From an uncultured Caulobacter sp. (GTDB lineage Bacteria > Pseudomonadota > Alphaproteobacteria > Caulobacterales > Caulobacteraceae), in the NCBI RefSeq assembly GCF_937900395.1, contig NZ_CALCDX010000251.1:1-26036 (forward strand): a DNA stretch of 26,036 nucleotides. Reading direction: 5' to 3'. Within the stretch, counting starts at the first letter, position 1. Every line of letters begins with the position of its first letter. Positions 11,696 through 17,987 of the stretch are shown in pieces. Below the pieces are notes generated by a model. The model had not been told where the DNA came from and did no database searches. It worked only from the letters and a program-made list of their open reading frames with translations. A program made the translations under genes and the position numbers.

Positions 11696-12919
11696 TCACG
11701 TCCCCACGACGAAACTCACCGTCGTCGTCGTGGACCCGCCAATGTTCAGGGTCTGCACCGTCCGCGCGCCCTCGACCTGGTAGTCCCCGGCCTGGCCCGA
11801 GGTCTGCTTCCAGGCGTCGAGCAGCATCCGCACGCCGGTGGCGCCGACGGGATGGCCGGTTCCGATTAGGCCGCCGGACGGATTGATCGGCAGCCTGCCG
11901 CCCATCGCGATGTCCCCCGCCTCGATCGCCTTCCAGCTCTCGCCCGGCGCGGTCAGGCCCAGGTGGTCGATGGCCATGTATTCGGTGGCGGTGAAGCAGT
12001 CGTGGGTCTCGACCGCGTCGATCCCTGAAACGTCCAGCGCGATCCCGGCCCGGGCGCGGGCGTCGAGGATGGCGCGGCGCACCTGCGGGAAGACGTAGTC
12101 ACTGTCGCGCGAGGCCTCGACCTTGCGGGCGTAGCTGAGCGGCGCCGAGCGGTGGCCCCAGCCCTTGATGCGCGGAATGCTCGCGAGCGAGATCCCGCGC
12201 TCGTCCGCATAGGCCTTGGCCCGCGCCTCCGAGGCCAGGAAAACGACCGCCGTCCCGTCCGTCACCTGGCCGCAGTCCTGCTTGCGCGTGCGGCCCTCGA
12301 CCACCGGATTGGCGGCGTCGTCGGCGGTGAAGGCCTCGGGCCCGAAGGCCCAGCTTCGCGTCTGGGCGTTGGGATTGCGCCGGCCGTTCGCGAAATTGAC
12401 CTCGGCGATGCCCATCAAGTGCTCGTACTTCAGGCCATAGCGGCGGTCGTACTCGTCGGCGAGGTCGGAGAAGGCGCGCGGCCACAGGAAGCGGGCGTCC
12501 TGGAATTCGTGGCCGGCCCAGGCGGCGCTGCCCAGGTTCTCGGCCGCCTGCTGGCCCGGAACGTTGCGCATCTGCTCGATGCCGACGACGCAGGCGAGGT
12601 CGTAACGCCCGGCCTCGATCTCGGCCGCGGCGGCCAGGATGGCGACGCTGCCCGAGGCGCAGGCCGCCTCGTGCCGCGCGGTCGGCAGGCCGTCGAAGGC
12701 GGGATGGACCAGGCCGAACATGCCGCCCAGCAGGCCCTGGCCCGCGAACAGCTCGGCGGCGAAGTTGCCGACGTGCCCGGTCTCGACGTCTTCCGGATCC
12801 AGGTCGACCGCGGCCAGCCCCTGCCCTACCGCCTCGGCGAAGGCGTCGGCCAGTTCCTTGCCCTCGCGCGCCCAGTTGGCGGCGAAGTCGCTCTGCCAAC
12901 CGCCCAGCACATAGACCAT
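11696..12919 (-). CDS. Thiolase / acetyl-CoA acetyltransferase, SCP2-thiolase type
   Basis: CoA-dependent thiolase that would cleave a 3-ketoacyl-CoA or condense acyl-CoAs. The 407 residues carry the nucleophilic cysteine Cys87 (EAACASG) and the HDCF motif (His306, Asp307, Cys308) typical of SCP2-type thiolases. The C-terminal GTGHPVGATG block supplies His356. SCP2-type members lack some features of the classical FadA/AtoB group, so a branched or unusual substrate is possible. ATG 12919 is preceded by a strong ribosome-binding site (GGGAGGAG, spacing about six). A TATAAT hexamer lies 31 bases upstream. It is transcribed away from the tandem-HxlR regulator, which is its likely controller. No acyl-CoA ligase or dehydrogenase is nearby. 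Confidence 0.92.
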   Translation of the reverse strand: MVYVLGGWQSDFAANWAREGKELADAFAEAVGQGLAAVDLDPEDVETGHVGNFAAELFAGQGLLGGMFGLVHPAFDGLPTARHEAACASGSVAILAAAAEIEAGRYDLACVVGIEQMRNVPGQQAAENLGSAAWAGHEFQDARFLWPRAFSDLADEYDRRYGLKYEHLMGIAEVNFANGRRNPNAQTRSWAFGPEAFTADDAANPVVEGRTRKQDCGQVTDGTAVVFLASEARAKAYADERGISLASIPRIKGWGHRSAPLSYARKVEASRDSDYVFPQVRRAILDARARAGIALDVSGIDAVETHDCFTATEYMAIDHLGLTAPGESWKAIEAGDIAMGGRLPINPSGGLIGTGHPVGATGVRMLLDAWKQTSGQAGDYQVEGARTVQTLNIGGSTTTTVSFVVGT

Positions 12920-12950
12920 GCCGGCTCCTCCCGTTTTTCTAGTTAGTCCG

Positions 12951-12956
12951 ATTATA
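12951..12956 (-). promoter_or_regulatory. Probable -10 element of the thiolase gene
   Basis: The minus strand reads TATAAT exactly, 31 bases before the thiolase start. No good -35 hexamer sits at 16-18 bases, so the promoter may depend on an activator. Overlapping it on the plus strand are two direct CAAGT copies (one starting at 12956), possible contact points for the divergent HxlR regulator. Confidence 0.4.
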
Positions 12957-13018
12957 CAAGTGACTCAGATCAAGTCCATGGCGTTGACACGCCGCGCCGA
13001 AGCGTCCCACCAAGCCTC

Positions 13019-13969
13019 ATGGTCCCGCAGAAGGCCCCCGCCGCGTCGCCGGCAATGGTCCGCCGCAGTTCAGCCGCCCGCGCGCTGAACCTGATCGGCG
13101 ACCGCTGGACCCTGCTGGTGCTGTACGCGGCCTTCATGGGCGTGAAGCGGTTCGACGGCTTCGCGGCCATGACCGGCGTGGCGCGGTCGCTGCTGACCGA
13201 TCGGCTCAAGCGCCTCGAGACCGCCGGCCTGTTGGCGCGGGTTCTCTATCAGTCGCGGCCGCCACGCTACGAGTATCGCCTCACGCCCATGGGCCGCGAC
13301 CTCTACGACTCGGCGCTAATGCTGCTGGGCTGGGAGATGCGCTGGCGCTTCGATCCCGACTGCCCCTCGCACCAGATCATGCACCAGACCTGCGGCCAGC
13401 CGCTGCGTCCGGTCCTGGCCTGCAAGGCCTGCGGCGAGGCGGTCAAGGTGCGCGACATCACGCTTTTCCCCGGCCCCGGCGCCGGACTGGAGCCCGCCCC
13501 GCCCGCTCGCCACTCGCGCCGCGCCAGCGGCGAGGACGTCGGCGGCGCGCCGCTGCATCCGATGCTGGAACGGGGCGTCGAAGTGCTCGGCGACCGCTGG
13601 ACGGCCCACGTCCTGGCCGCGGCCTTCTATGGCAAGCGCCGGTTCACGGAATTCCAGGACGAGCTGAAGATCGCCAGCAACATCCTGACCGACCGGCTGG
13701 GTCGCCTCGTCGAGCGCGGCATGCTGGAGCGCGTGCGCTATCAGGAACGGCCCGAGCGCTGGGAATATCGCCTGACCAGGGAAGGTCGCGACTTCTTCCC
13801 GCTGATCGTCGCGCTGATGGCCTGGGGCGATCGGTGGCTGGCAGGAAGCGAGGGAAGTCCGGAAATCCTGACGCACCGCTGCGGGGCGCGGCTGGAGCCC
13901 GTGGTGCGGTGCGGGGCGTGTCATGGGGCGGTGGATGTGGGGAATACGCGGCTGGCGGGGGGGAGCTGA
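13019..13969 (+). CDS. Tandem HxlR-type transcriptional regulator with two zinc-ribbon-like segments
   Basis: DNA-binding regulator made of two HxlR winged-helix domains in one 316-residue chain (residues about 15-110 and 180-275). Both carry the HxlR pattern GDRWT...L-x-R-F-x-(E/G)F...LTDRL-x-RL. Each domain is followed by a short ribbon: His122-Cys125...Cys135-Cys138 and His286-Cys288...Cys298-Cys301. Canonical HxlR proteins are single-domain dimers, so this chain may bind DNA as an internal pseudo-dimer. The ribbons suggest structural zinc or metal/redox sensing. ATG 13019 has no ribosome-binding site; Met13 (13055) is an alternative. Divergence from the thiolase gene suggests it regulates that gene and itself. 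Confidence 0.88.
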   Translation: MVPQKAPAASPAMVRRSSAARALNLIGDRWTLLVLYAAFMGVKRFDGFAAMTGVARSLLTDRLKRLETAGLLARVLYQSRPPRYEYRLTPMGRDLYDSALMLLGWEMRWRFDPDCPSHQIMHQTCGQPLRPVLACKACGEAVKVRDITLFPGPGAGLEPAPPARHSRRASGEDVGGAPLHPMLERGVEVLGDRWTAHVLAAAFYGKRRFTEFQDELKIASNILTDRLGRLVERGMLERVRYQERPERWEYRLTREGRDFFPLIVALMAWGDRWLAGSEGSPEILTHRCGARLEPVVRCGACHGAVDVGNTRLAGGS

Positions 13970-13976
13970 TTAACGA

Positions 13977-14130
13977 CTCTCCTTCCCCACTGGGGAAGGT
14001 GGCGCGGAGCGAAGCTCCGTGACGGAAGGGGCAGCGGTGGTTCAGCCGGCATGCCCCCGCTGGTAGCTCTAGCGCGGCTGGCCCCTCCACCGGCGTTCGC
14101 CGGTCCCCCTCCCCCAAAGGGGGAGGAGAG
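13977..14130. repeat. Palindromic intergenic element, family C-like (copy 2)
   Basis: The left part CTCCTTCCCCactGGGGAAGG is a hairpin followed by GGCGCGGAGCGAAGCTCCG. The right part contains CTCCACCGGCGTTCGCCGG and ends CCCTCCCCC-aaa-GGGGGAGG. The arms are imperfectly complementary, so this copy is older or composite. It fills the gap between the convergent HxlR and dipeptide epimerase genes, starting seven bases after one stop and ending nine before the other. Confidence 0.8.
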
Positions 14131-14139
14131 GCGCGTTTC

Positions 14140-15144
14140 TCAGGACAACCACAGCCCTTCCGCCTCGGCCCCATCCCCCCAGAACCCCGGCTTCGGCGGC
14201 GTGATCCGGCCGCGCTCGACCCGTAGGCCGCCGGGGTGGTCCACGGCCAGCCACCACGGCCCATCGAGATCGGCGAAGTCGCTGGCCCCGCCCAGATGCA
14301 GCGCCGGCGCGACGCCCAGGGACGAGGCGACCATGCAGCCGGTCATGACCTGGAAGCCCAGGGCCCGCGCGGTCTTCAGCATGGCCGCGGCCTCGGTCAG
14401 GCCGCCAGTCTTGTCGAGCTTGAGGTTCACCGCCTGGTAGCGGCCGCGCAGAGCCGCGAGGTCGCCGCCGACGTGGACGCTCTCGTCGGCGCAGACCGTG
14501 AACGGCGGGTCCCAGCCCTCCAGCGCCTGGTCCTCGCCGGTCGGCAGCGGCTGCTCGACCAGGGCGATCGGCAGGTCGGCCAGCAGAGGCTTAAGATCCC
14601 GCAGGATGTCGAAGGTCCAGCCCTCGTTGGGGTCGATGATGAAGCGGGCGTTCGGCGCGGCGGCCGCCACGGCGCGCAAGCGAGCGGCGGGGTCCTCGGC
14701 CGACAGCTTGATCTTGATCAGCGGCGCGTCGGCGACGGCGCGGGCGGCGGCCGCCATGGCCTCGGGCGTGTCGAGACTGACGGTCACGGCGGTGACGAGG
14801 TCCTGCGGGATCGGCAGCCCGGTGGCCGTCGCGACGCTGGCGCCTGTGCGCTTGGCGCGGAGGTCCCAGAGCGCGAGGTCCAGAGCGTTGCGGGCCGCGC
14901 CAGGCGGCAGGGCGGCGCAGGCGGCTTCGGGATCGGAGGCGGCCAAGGCCGGCGCCAGCTGAGCCAGGACGCTATCGACCGTCTCGCCGTAGCGGGCGTA
15001 AGGCACGCTCTCGCCGCGCCCGACATGGCCGTCAGCGGCGGCGGTCACCTCGACCACCTCGGCGGCGGTCTTGACCCCGCGCGAGATGCGGAACGGGGCC
15101 TTCAGCGGATGCGAGACCGGGCGGGCGGAAACGGCGATCGACAT
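14140..15144 (-). CDS. Dipeptide epimerase (L-Ala-D/L-Glu epimerase type), enolase superfamily
   Basis: Enolase-superfamily enzyme predicted to epimerise the second residue of dipeptides such as L-Ala-D-Glu released from murein. In the 334-residue chain an N-terminal capping domain precedes the barrel. Barrel residues are the KxK pair Lys144/Lys146 (IKIKLS), the metal ligands Asp171 (DPNEGW), Glu197 (VEQPL) and Asp220 (ADES), and the opposite-face lysine Lys242 in NLKLDKTGG. The DxDG-type block DLDGP lies near the C-terminus. This set is what the AEE/YcjG group shows; the exact dipeptide preference cannot be read. ATG 15144 fits the family start. A small membrane-protein gene lies just upstream on the same strand and may share its transcript. 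Confidence 0.92.
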   Translation of the reverse strand: MSIAVSARPVSHPLKAPFRISRGVKTAAEVVEVTAAADGHVGRGESVPYARYGETVDSVLAQLAPALAASDPEAACAALPPGAARNALDLALWDLRAKRTGASVATATGLPIPQDLVTAVTVSLDTPEAMAAAARAVADAPLIKIKLSAEDPAARLRAVAAAAPNARFIIDPNEGWTFDILRDLKPLLADLPIALVEQPLPTGEDQALEGWDPPFTVCADESVHVGGDLAALRGRYQAVNLKLDKTGGLTEAAAMLKTARALGFQVMTGCMVASSLGVAPALHLGGASDFADLDGPWWLAVDHPGGLRVERGRITPPKPGFWGDGAEAEGLWLS

Positions 15145-15174
15145 GCCCGCAGGGATGGCGCCGTTCGGCCTCGA

Positions 15175-15381
15175 TCACCAGCCCCAGCGACGGGGGATCG
15201 GCGAGTCCGCTCGGCGCTCGGCCATCACCTTCAGCGCCAGGGGGCGATCGACGACGAACAGCGCCGCCCAGACCAGCAGCACACCGGCATAGTGGACCGC
15301 GCCCAGCAGGCCGCCGGGACGGCCGGGACGGACAAAGCGACGCGGCGCGGGGAACGGGGAGGTGATGGCGAAGTCGGTCAT
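15175..15381 (-). CDS. Small membrane protein upstream of the dipeptide epimerase
   Basis: A 68-residue protein with one hydrophobic segment (GAVHYAGVLLVWAALFVV) followed by a basic tail ending PIPRRWGW. The start is ATG 15381 with AAGGA ten bases upstream; an in-frame ATG at 15399 would add six residues and is equally possible. The stop is 30 bases before the epimerase start, which suggests an operon. I do not recognise the family. G/C-rich third positions and the coherent membrane segment support a real gene. Confidence 0.6.
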   Translation of the reverse strand: MTDFAITSPFPAPRRFVRPGRPGGLLGAVHYAGVLLVWAALFVVDRPLALKVMAERRADSPIPRRWGW

Positions 15382-15501
15382 GTCGTCGGCGTCCTTCATC
15401 TGATGAAAAGTACCTTGGCCTTCGCCTGCGCCAGAAACGGACGTATAGAACTCCACGCGCCCGCTTCGCGTTTTGACCGGGCAAGTTCTCAGAGGATCGT
15501 C

Positions 15502-15810
15502 ATGGCCAAGACCGTCAGCATCAATATCCCCCACCAGCTGGGCGCGGCCGAGGCCAAGCGCCGCCTGGAAGAGGGCCTGGCGCAGATGGCCGGCCAGATC
15601 CCCGGCGGCGATCCCAGCCGCTTCACCCAGAGTTGGGCCGGCGACACCCTGAACTTCTCGGCCGCCGCCATGGGCCAGACGATCACCGGCATCGTCCAGG
15701 TGCTGGACGACCACGCCCGCCTCGACGTCAGCCTGCCGGGCCTGCTGGGCATGGCCGCCGGCAAGATCAAGGACGAGTTGAACCGGCGCGGGCAGCTGCT
15801 GCTGAAGTAA
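15502..15810 (+). CDS. Polyhydroxyalkanoic acid system (PHA granule-type) family protein
   Basis: A 102-residue protein of the PHA-system family (PHA_gran_rgn type), whose members are found with polyhydroxyalkanoate granule genes. Sequence marks are the opening MAKTVSINIPHQLGAAEAKRRLEEG, given here only as the block at residues 1-25, a central FSAAAMGQTITG and the C-terminal LPGLLGMAAGKIKDEL. ATG 15502 follows AGGAT at good spacing. It is divergent from the small membrane protein and dipeptide epimerase genes. No PHA synthase or phasin gene lies in the window, so its role in granules is inferred from the family alone. Confidence 0.85.
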   Translation: MAKTVSINIPHQLGAAEAKRRLEEGLAQMAGQIPGGDPSRFTQSWAGDTLNFSAAAMGQTITGIVQVLDDHARLDVSLPGLLGMAAGKIKDELNRRGQLLLK

Positions 15811-15812
15811 TT

Positions 15813-15928
15813 CCTTCTCCCCTTGCGGGAGAAGGTGTCGGCCGAAGGTCGACGGATGAGGGGTCGTACAGGCGGAGAGACCCCTCACCCGGCCCTTCGC
15901 CCCCCCCCTCTCCCGCAGGGGGAGAGGG
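15813..15928. repeat. Palindromic intergenic element, family B (copy 2)
   Basis: The left arm opens CCTTCTCCCCttgcGGGAGAAGG and includes GACGGATGAGGGGTC. The right arm has GACCCCTCACCCGGCCCTTCG and ends CCTCTCCCGCAGGGGGAGAGG. A run of nine C residues (15901-15909 region) is present in the right arm. It fills the gap between the convergent PHA-type and sigma-factor genes, starting two bases after one stop and ending one base before the other. Confidence 0.85.
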
Positions 15929-15929
15929 A

Positions 15930-16802
15930 TCACACCAGCGCCACCTCCACCACGTCCAGCCGCTCCGGATCGCCGGCGACGAAGATCTCGACGATCCGGC
16001 CGTTCTCGACGCGGAAGTCGAGCACCCGCGTCATCCGCCCCAGCGGCGCCACGACCGCGCCGATCGCGCCGTCGACCAGGGCCGTGCGGGCGGTTTGGGC
16101 CAGGCCGTTGTAGAAGTTGGCCACCTTCTCGGCGCCGCGCAGCTCGCGGACCTGGCCGCCGCCGCCCAGCACGTCGGAGCGGACCACGACGTCCGGCGCC
16201 AACACGGCCATCAGTCCCGCCAGGTCGCCGGTGCGCGAGGCCAGCAGGAAGGCGTCGACGACGCTCTTTTGCGCCGTCTGGGCAGCGTCCAGCGCCTCGC
16301 CGCCCCGCACGCGGCGACGGGCGCGGCTGGCCAGCTGGCGGGCGGCCTCGGGCGTGCGCTCGACGATCGGGGCGATCTGATCGAACGGCAGGTCGAACAG
16401 GTCGTGCAGCACGAAGGCGATCCGCTCGGCCGGGGTGAGGGCTCGCAGGACGACGAGCAGGGCCAGGCCCACCGAGTCGGCCAGGATCGTCTCGCGCTCG
16501 ACCGCGTCCTCGGCGGCGACCGAGGGTTCGGGCGCGCCCTCGCCCATCGCGTCCTCGCGGCGCGCCTTGCGGCCGCGCAGCATGTCGAGGCACACGCGCG
16601 AGGTCACGGTGGTCAGCCAGGCCGACAGGTTATCGACGCCCTCCCCGCCCGTGCGCGACAGGCGCAACCAGGCCTCCTGCACGGCGTCCTCGGCCTCGGG
16701 CAGCGAGCCCAGCATGCGGTAGGCGACGCCGCGCAGGCGGGCGCGGTCGGCCTCGAAACGCTCGGCGAGATAATTTTGCTCTGAATCTTTTTCTGGCGGC
16801 AT
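15930..16802 (-). CDS. ECF sigma factor with fused SnoaL-like C-terminal domain (ECF41-like, SigJ type)
   Basis: Alternative sigma factor that would direct RNA polymerase to a small regulon. Region 2 spans residues about 12-82, with EDAVQEAWLRL and the -10 recognition helix WLTTVTSRVCLDMLRGRKARR. Region 4 spans about 112-165 (LTPAERIAFVLHDLFDLPFDQIAPIV). Residues 178-288 form a SnoaL-like domain, which in the ECF41 group replaces a separate anti-sigma factor. The group's linker motif (WLPEP) is degenerate here (GAPEP, residues 89-93), and the DGGGK motif reads GGGGQV (213-218). ATG 16802 is kept because the promoter-like motif and the coding signal end there. The divergent gene encodes an AhpD-like protein, the classic ECF41 partner. 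Confidence 0.93.
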   Translation of the reverse strand: MPPEKDSEQNYLAERFEADRARLRGVAYRMLGSLPEAEDAVQEAWLRLSRTGGEGVDNLSAWLTTVTSRVCLDMLRGRKARREDAMGEGAPEPSVAAEDAVERETILADSVGLALLVVLRALTPAERIAFVLHDLFDLPFDQIAPIVERTPEAARQLASRARRRVRGGEALDAAQTAQKSVVDAFLLASRTGDLAGLMAVLAPDVVVRSDVLGGGGQVRELRGAEKVANFYNGLAQTARTALVDGAIGAVVAPLGRMTRVLDFRVENGRIVEIFVAGDPERLDVVEVALV

Positions 16803-16803
16803 C

Positions 16804-16830
16804 GGTCACATCGCTCCGTCGGGCTTCGTC
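16804..16830 (+). promoter_or_regulatory. ECF41-type promoter motif facing the AhpD-like gene
   Basis: GGTCACA (16804-16810), 16 bases, then CGTC (16827-16830). The published ECF41 target motif, from memory, is TGTCACA in the -35 region and CGTC in the -10 region; this differs at one -35 base. It lies 66 bases before the AhpD-like start. The -35 part is the left half of a perfect 10-bp inverted repeat with 16857-16866. Confidence 0.75.
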
Positions 16831-16838
16831 ACCTCTTC

Positions 16839-16865
16839 GACGAAACGAAATCGCCGGATGTGACC
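16839..16865 (-). promoter_or_regulatory. ECF41-type promoter motif facing the sigma-factor gene
   Basis: On the minus strand GGTCACA (16865-16859), 16 bases, then CGTC (16842-16839), identical in both boxes and spacing to the motif on the plus strand. It lies 36 bases before the sigma-factor start, which implies autoregulation. Confidence 0.75.
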
Positions 16866-16896
16866 GGCGGCGTCAGCAAAACCGAAGGAGCCCGCG

Positions 16897-17355
16897 ATGC
16901 AAGCCCGCATGAAACAGCCCGCCCAACTGCTGCCCGACGCCATGAAGGCGATGATGGCGCTGTCGAAGTCCGCCCATGTCGAGGGCGTGCCGGAGACCCT
17001 GCACGAACTGCTGCACCTGCGCGTCAGCCAGATCAACGGCTGCGGCGTCTGCCTGGAGATGCACGCCCGCGGCGCGCTGAAGTCCGGCCAGAGCCCCGAG
17101 CGCGTCGCCACGGTCGCCGGCTGGCGCGACACCCCCTATTTCACCGACGCCGAACGCGCCGCCCTAGCGCTGGCCGAGGCCGTGACCCGCGTCGCCGACA
17201 AGGCCGATCCGGTCTCGGACGAGGTCTGGGACGAGGCCGCTCGGCACTATGACGAGAAGGCGCTGGCGGGCCTGCTGATCAGCATCTCGGCGATCAATGT
17301 CTGGAACCGGCTGAACGCGGCGACGCGCCAGGTGGCGGGAAGCCTGGGGGTGTGA
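16897..17355 (+). CDS. AhpD-like carboxymuconolactone decarboxylase family protein
   Basis: A 152-residue all-helical protein of the carboxymuconolactone decarboxylase/AhpD superfamily. The redox motif is Cys49-Gly-Val-Cys52 in NGCGVCLEMHARGA, with His56 four residues on, as in AhpD-type alkylhydroperoxidase proteins. It therefore probably acts in thiol-dependent peroxide or quinone-like chemistry and is less likely to decarboxylate an aromatic intermediate. ATG 16897 follows AAGGAG at seven bases. It is divergent from the ECF41-like sigma gene, and a promoter-like motif matching that group faces it, so it is the likely target of the sigma factor. A family A palindrome begins 11 bases after its stop. 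Confidence 0.92.
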   Translation: MQARMKQPAQLLPDAMKAMMALSKSAHVEGVPETLHELLHLRVSQINGCGVCLEMHARGALKSGQSPERVATVAGWRDTPYFTDAERAALALAEAVTRVADKADPVSDEVWDEAARHYDEKALAGLLISISAINVWNRLNAATRQVAGSLGV

Positions 17356-17366
17356 GGCTAAACCCA

Positions 17367-17493
17367 CCGATCTCCCCGGCGAATGCCGGGGCCCAGATCT
17401 GAAGGCGCTGGGGCTGACTGGAAAAGCGCGGCGTTCATAGAGCCCACGCTAGCGCTTTTCCATCTGGGCCCCGGCATTCGCCGGGGAGGTCGG
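17367..17493. repeat. Palindromic intergenic element, family A (copy 3)
   Basis: The left arm starts CCGATCTCCCCGGCG (one change from copy 1); the right arm ending 17493 is identical to the right arm of copy 1. The core of about 63 bases is unrelated to the other copies. It lies between the convergent AhpD-like and DUF983 genes. Confidence 0.9.
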
Positions 17494-17507
17494 AGCTATT
17501 GAGGGAG

Positions 17508-17918
17508 CTACAGCCGCCGCTCGTCGTAGTCGTGCCGGCCCAGGCTCTCGAAGCGGCCTTCCTCGGCCTTGTTGATGTACTGCGAGGCCACCAGCCAGGA
17601 CTTCACCGGCCGCAGGGTGGCGAGACACCCCAGGATCAGGGCCGGGAAGGTCGTGACCAGGTGCACCCAGATCGGCGGCTGCCAGACGACCTCGGCCCAG
17701 GCGAAGAAGGCCGTGACGATGATGCCGACGCCGCTCATCACGAAGAAGGCCGGGCCGTCCGCCGGGTCGGCGAAGCTGTAGTCCAGGCCGCACTGGTCGC
17801 ACTTGGGCGCCAGCTTCAGAAAGCCCTGGAACAGCTTGCCCTGGCCGCAGCGGGGGCAGCAGCACTTGAGGCCTGCTTCGATCGGGGTCGGAGAGTCGTA
17901 GAACACGTCGTCGGTCAT
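17508..17918 (-). CDS. DUF983 family zinc-ribbon membrane protein
   Basis: A 136-residue protein with an N-terminal zinc ribbon (CPRCGQG and CDQCG, four cysteines) followed by two hydrophobic segments (about residues 55-75 and 80-102) and a charged cytoplasmic-type tail. This is the standard DUF983 layout. Members are often found with cytochrome oxidase or NUDIX genes, and their role is not established. ATG 17918 follows AAGGGG at eight bases. It is divergent from a MocR-type regulator with a palindrome in the 69-base gap, so it may be under that regulator's control. Confidence 0.9.
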   Translation of the reverse strand: MTDDVFYDSPTPIEAGLKCCCPRCGQGKLFQGFLKLAPKCDQCGLDYSFADPADGPAFFVMSGVGIIVTAFFAWAEVVWQPPIWVHLVTTFPALILGCLATLRPVKSWLVASQYINKAEEGRFESLGRHDYDERRL

Positions 17919-17952
17919 CGAATGACCCCTTCCTACAATCGCAGGATTGATA

Positions 17953-17976
17953 CATACATTTGCGACATAATGTATG
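17953..17976. promoter_or_regulatory. Palindromic operator candidate between DUF983 and the MocR-type gene
   Basis: CATACATT and AATGTATG form a perfect 8-bp inverted repeat around TGCGACAT. It is A/T-rich in a G/C-rich region and lies 34 bases from the DUF983 start and 11 bases from the regulator start. The position and symmetry suit a GntR/MocR dimer site controlling both genes. Confidence 0.6.
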
Positions 17977-17987
17977 GATATGCCGCG

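Noticed and set aside
12984..12989. Perfect TTGACA hexamer upstream of the HxlR gene
   Set aside because: No -10-like hexamer lies at 16-18 bases (the position reads CCACCA), so a promoter cannot be called from this alone.
14236..15501. Plus-strand open frame running into the PHA-type gene
   Set aside because: The upstream part is antisense to the dipeptide epimerase. Only the last 102 codons from ATG 15502 have a family match and a ribosome-binding site.
15895..15915. Run of C residues in the family B repeat as a phase-variation tract
   Set aside because: It is inside an intergenic palindrome and does not lie in a reading frame or promoter spacing that length change would switch.
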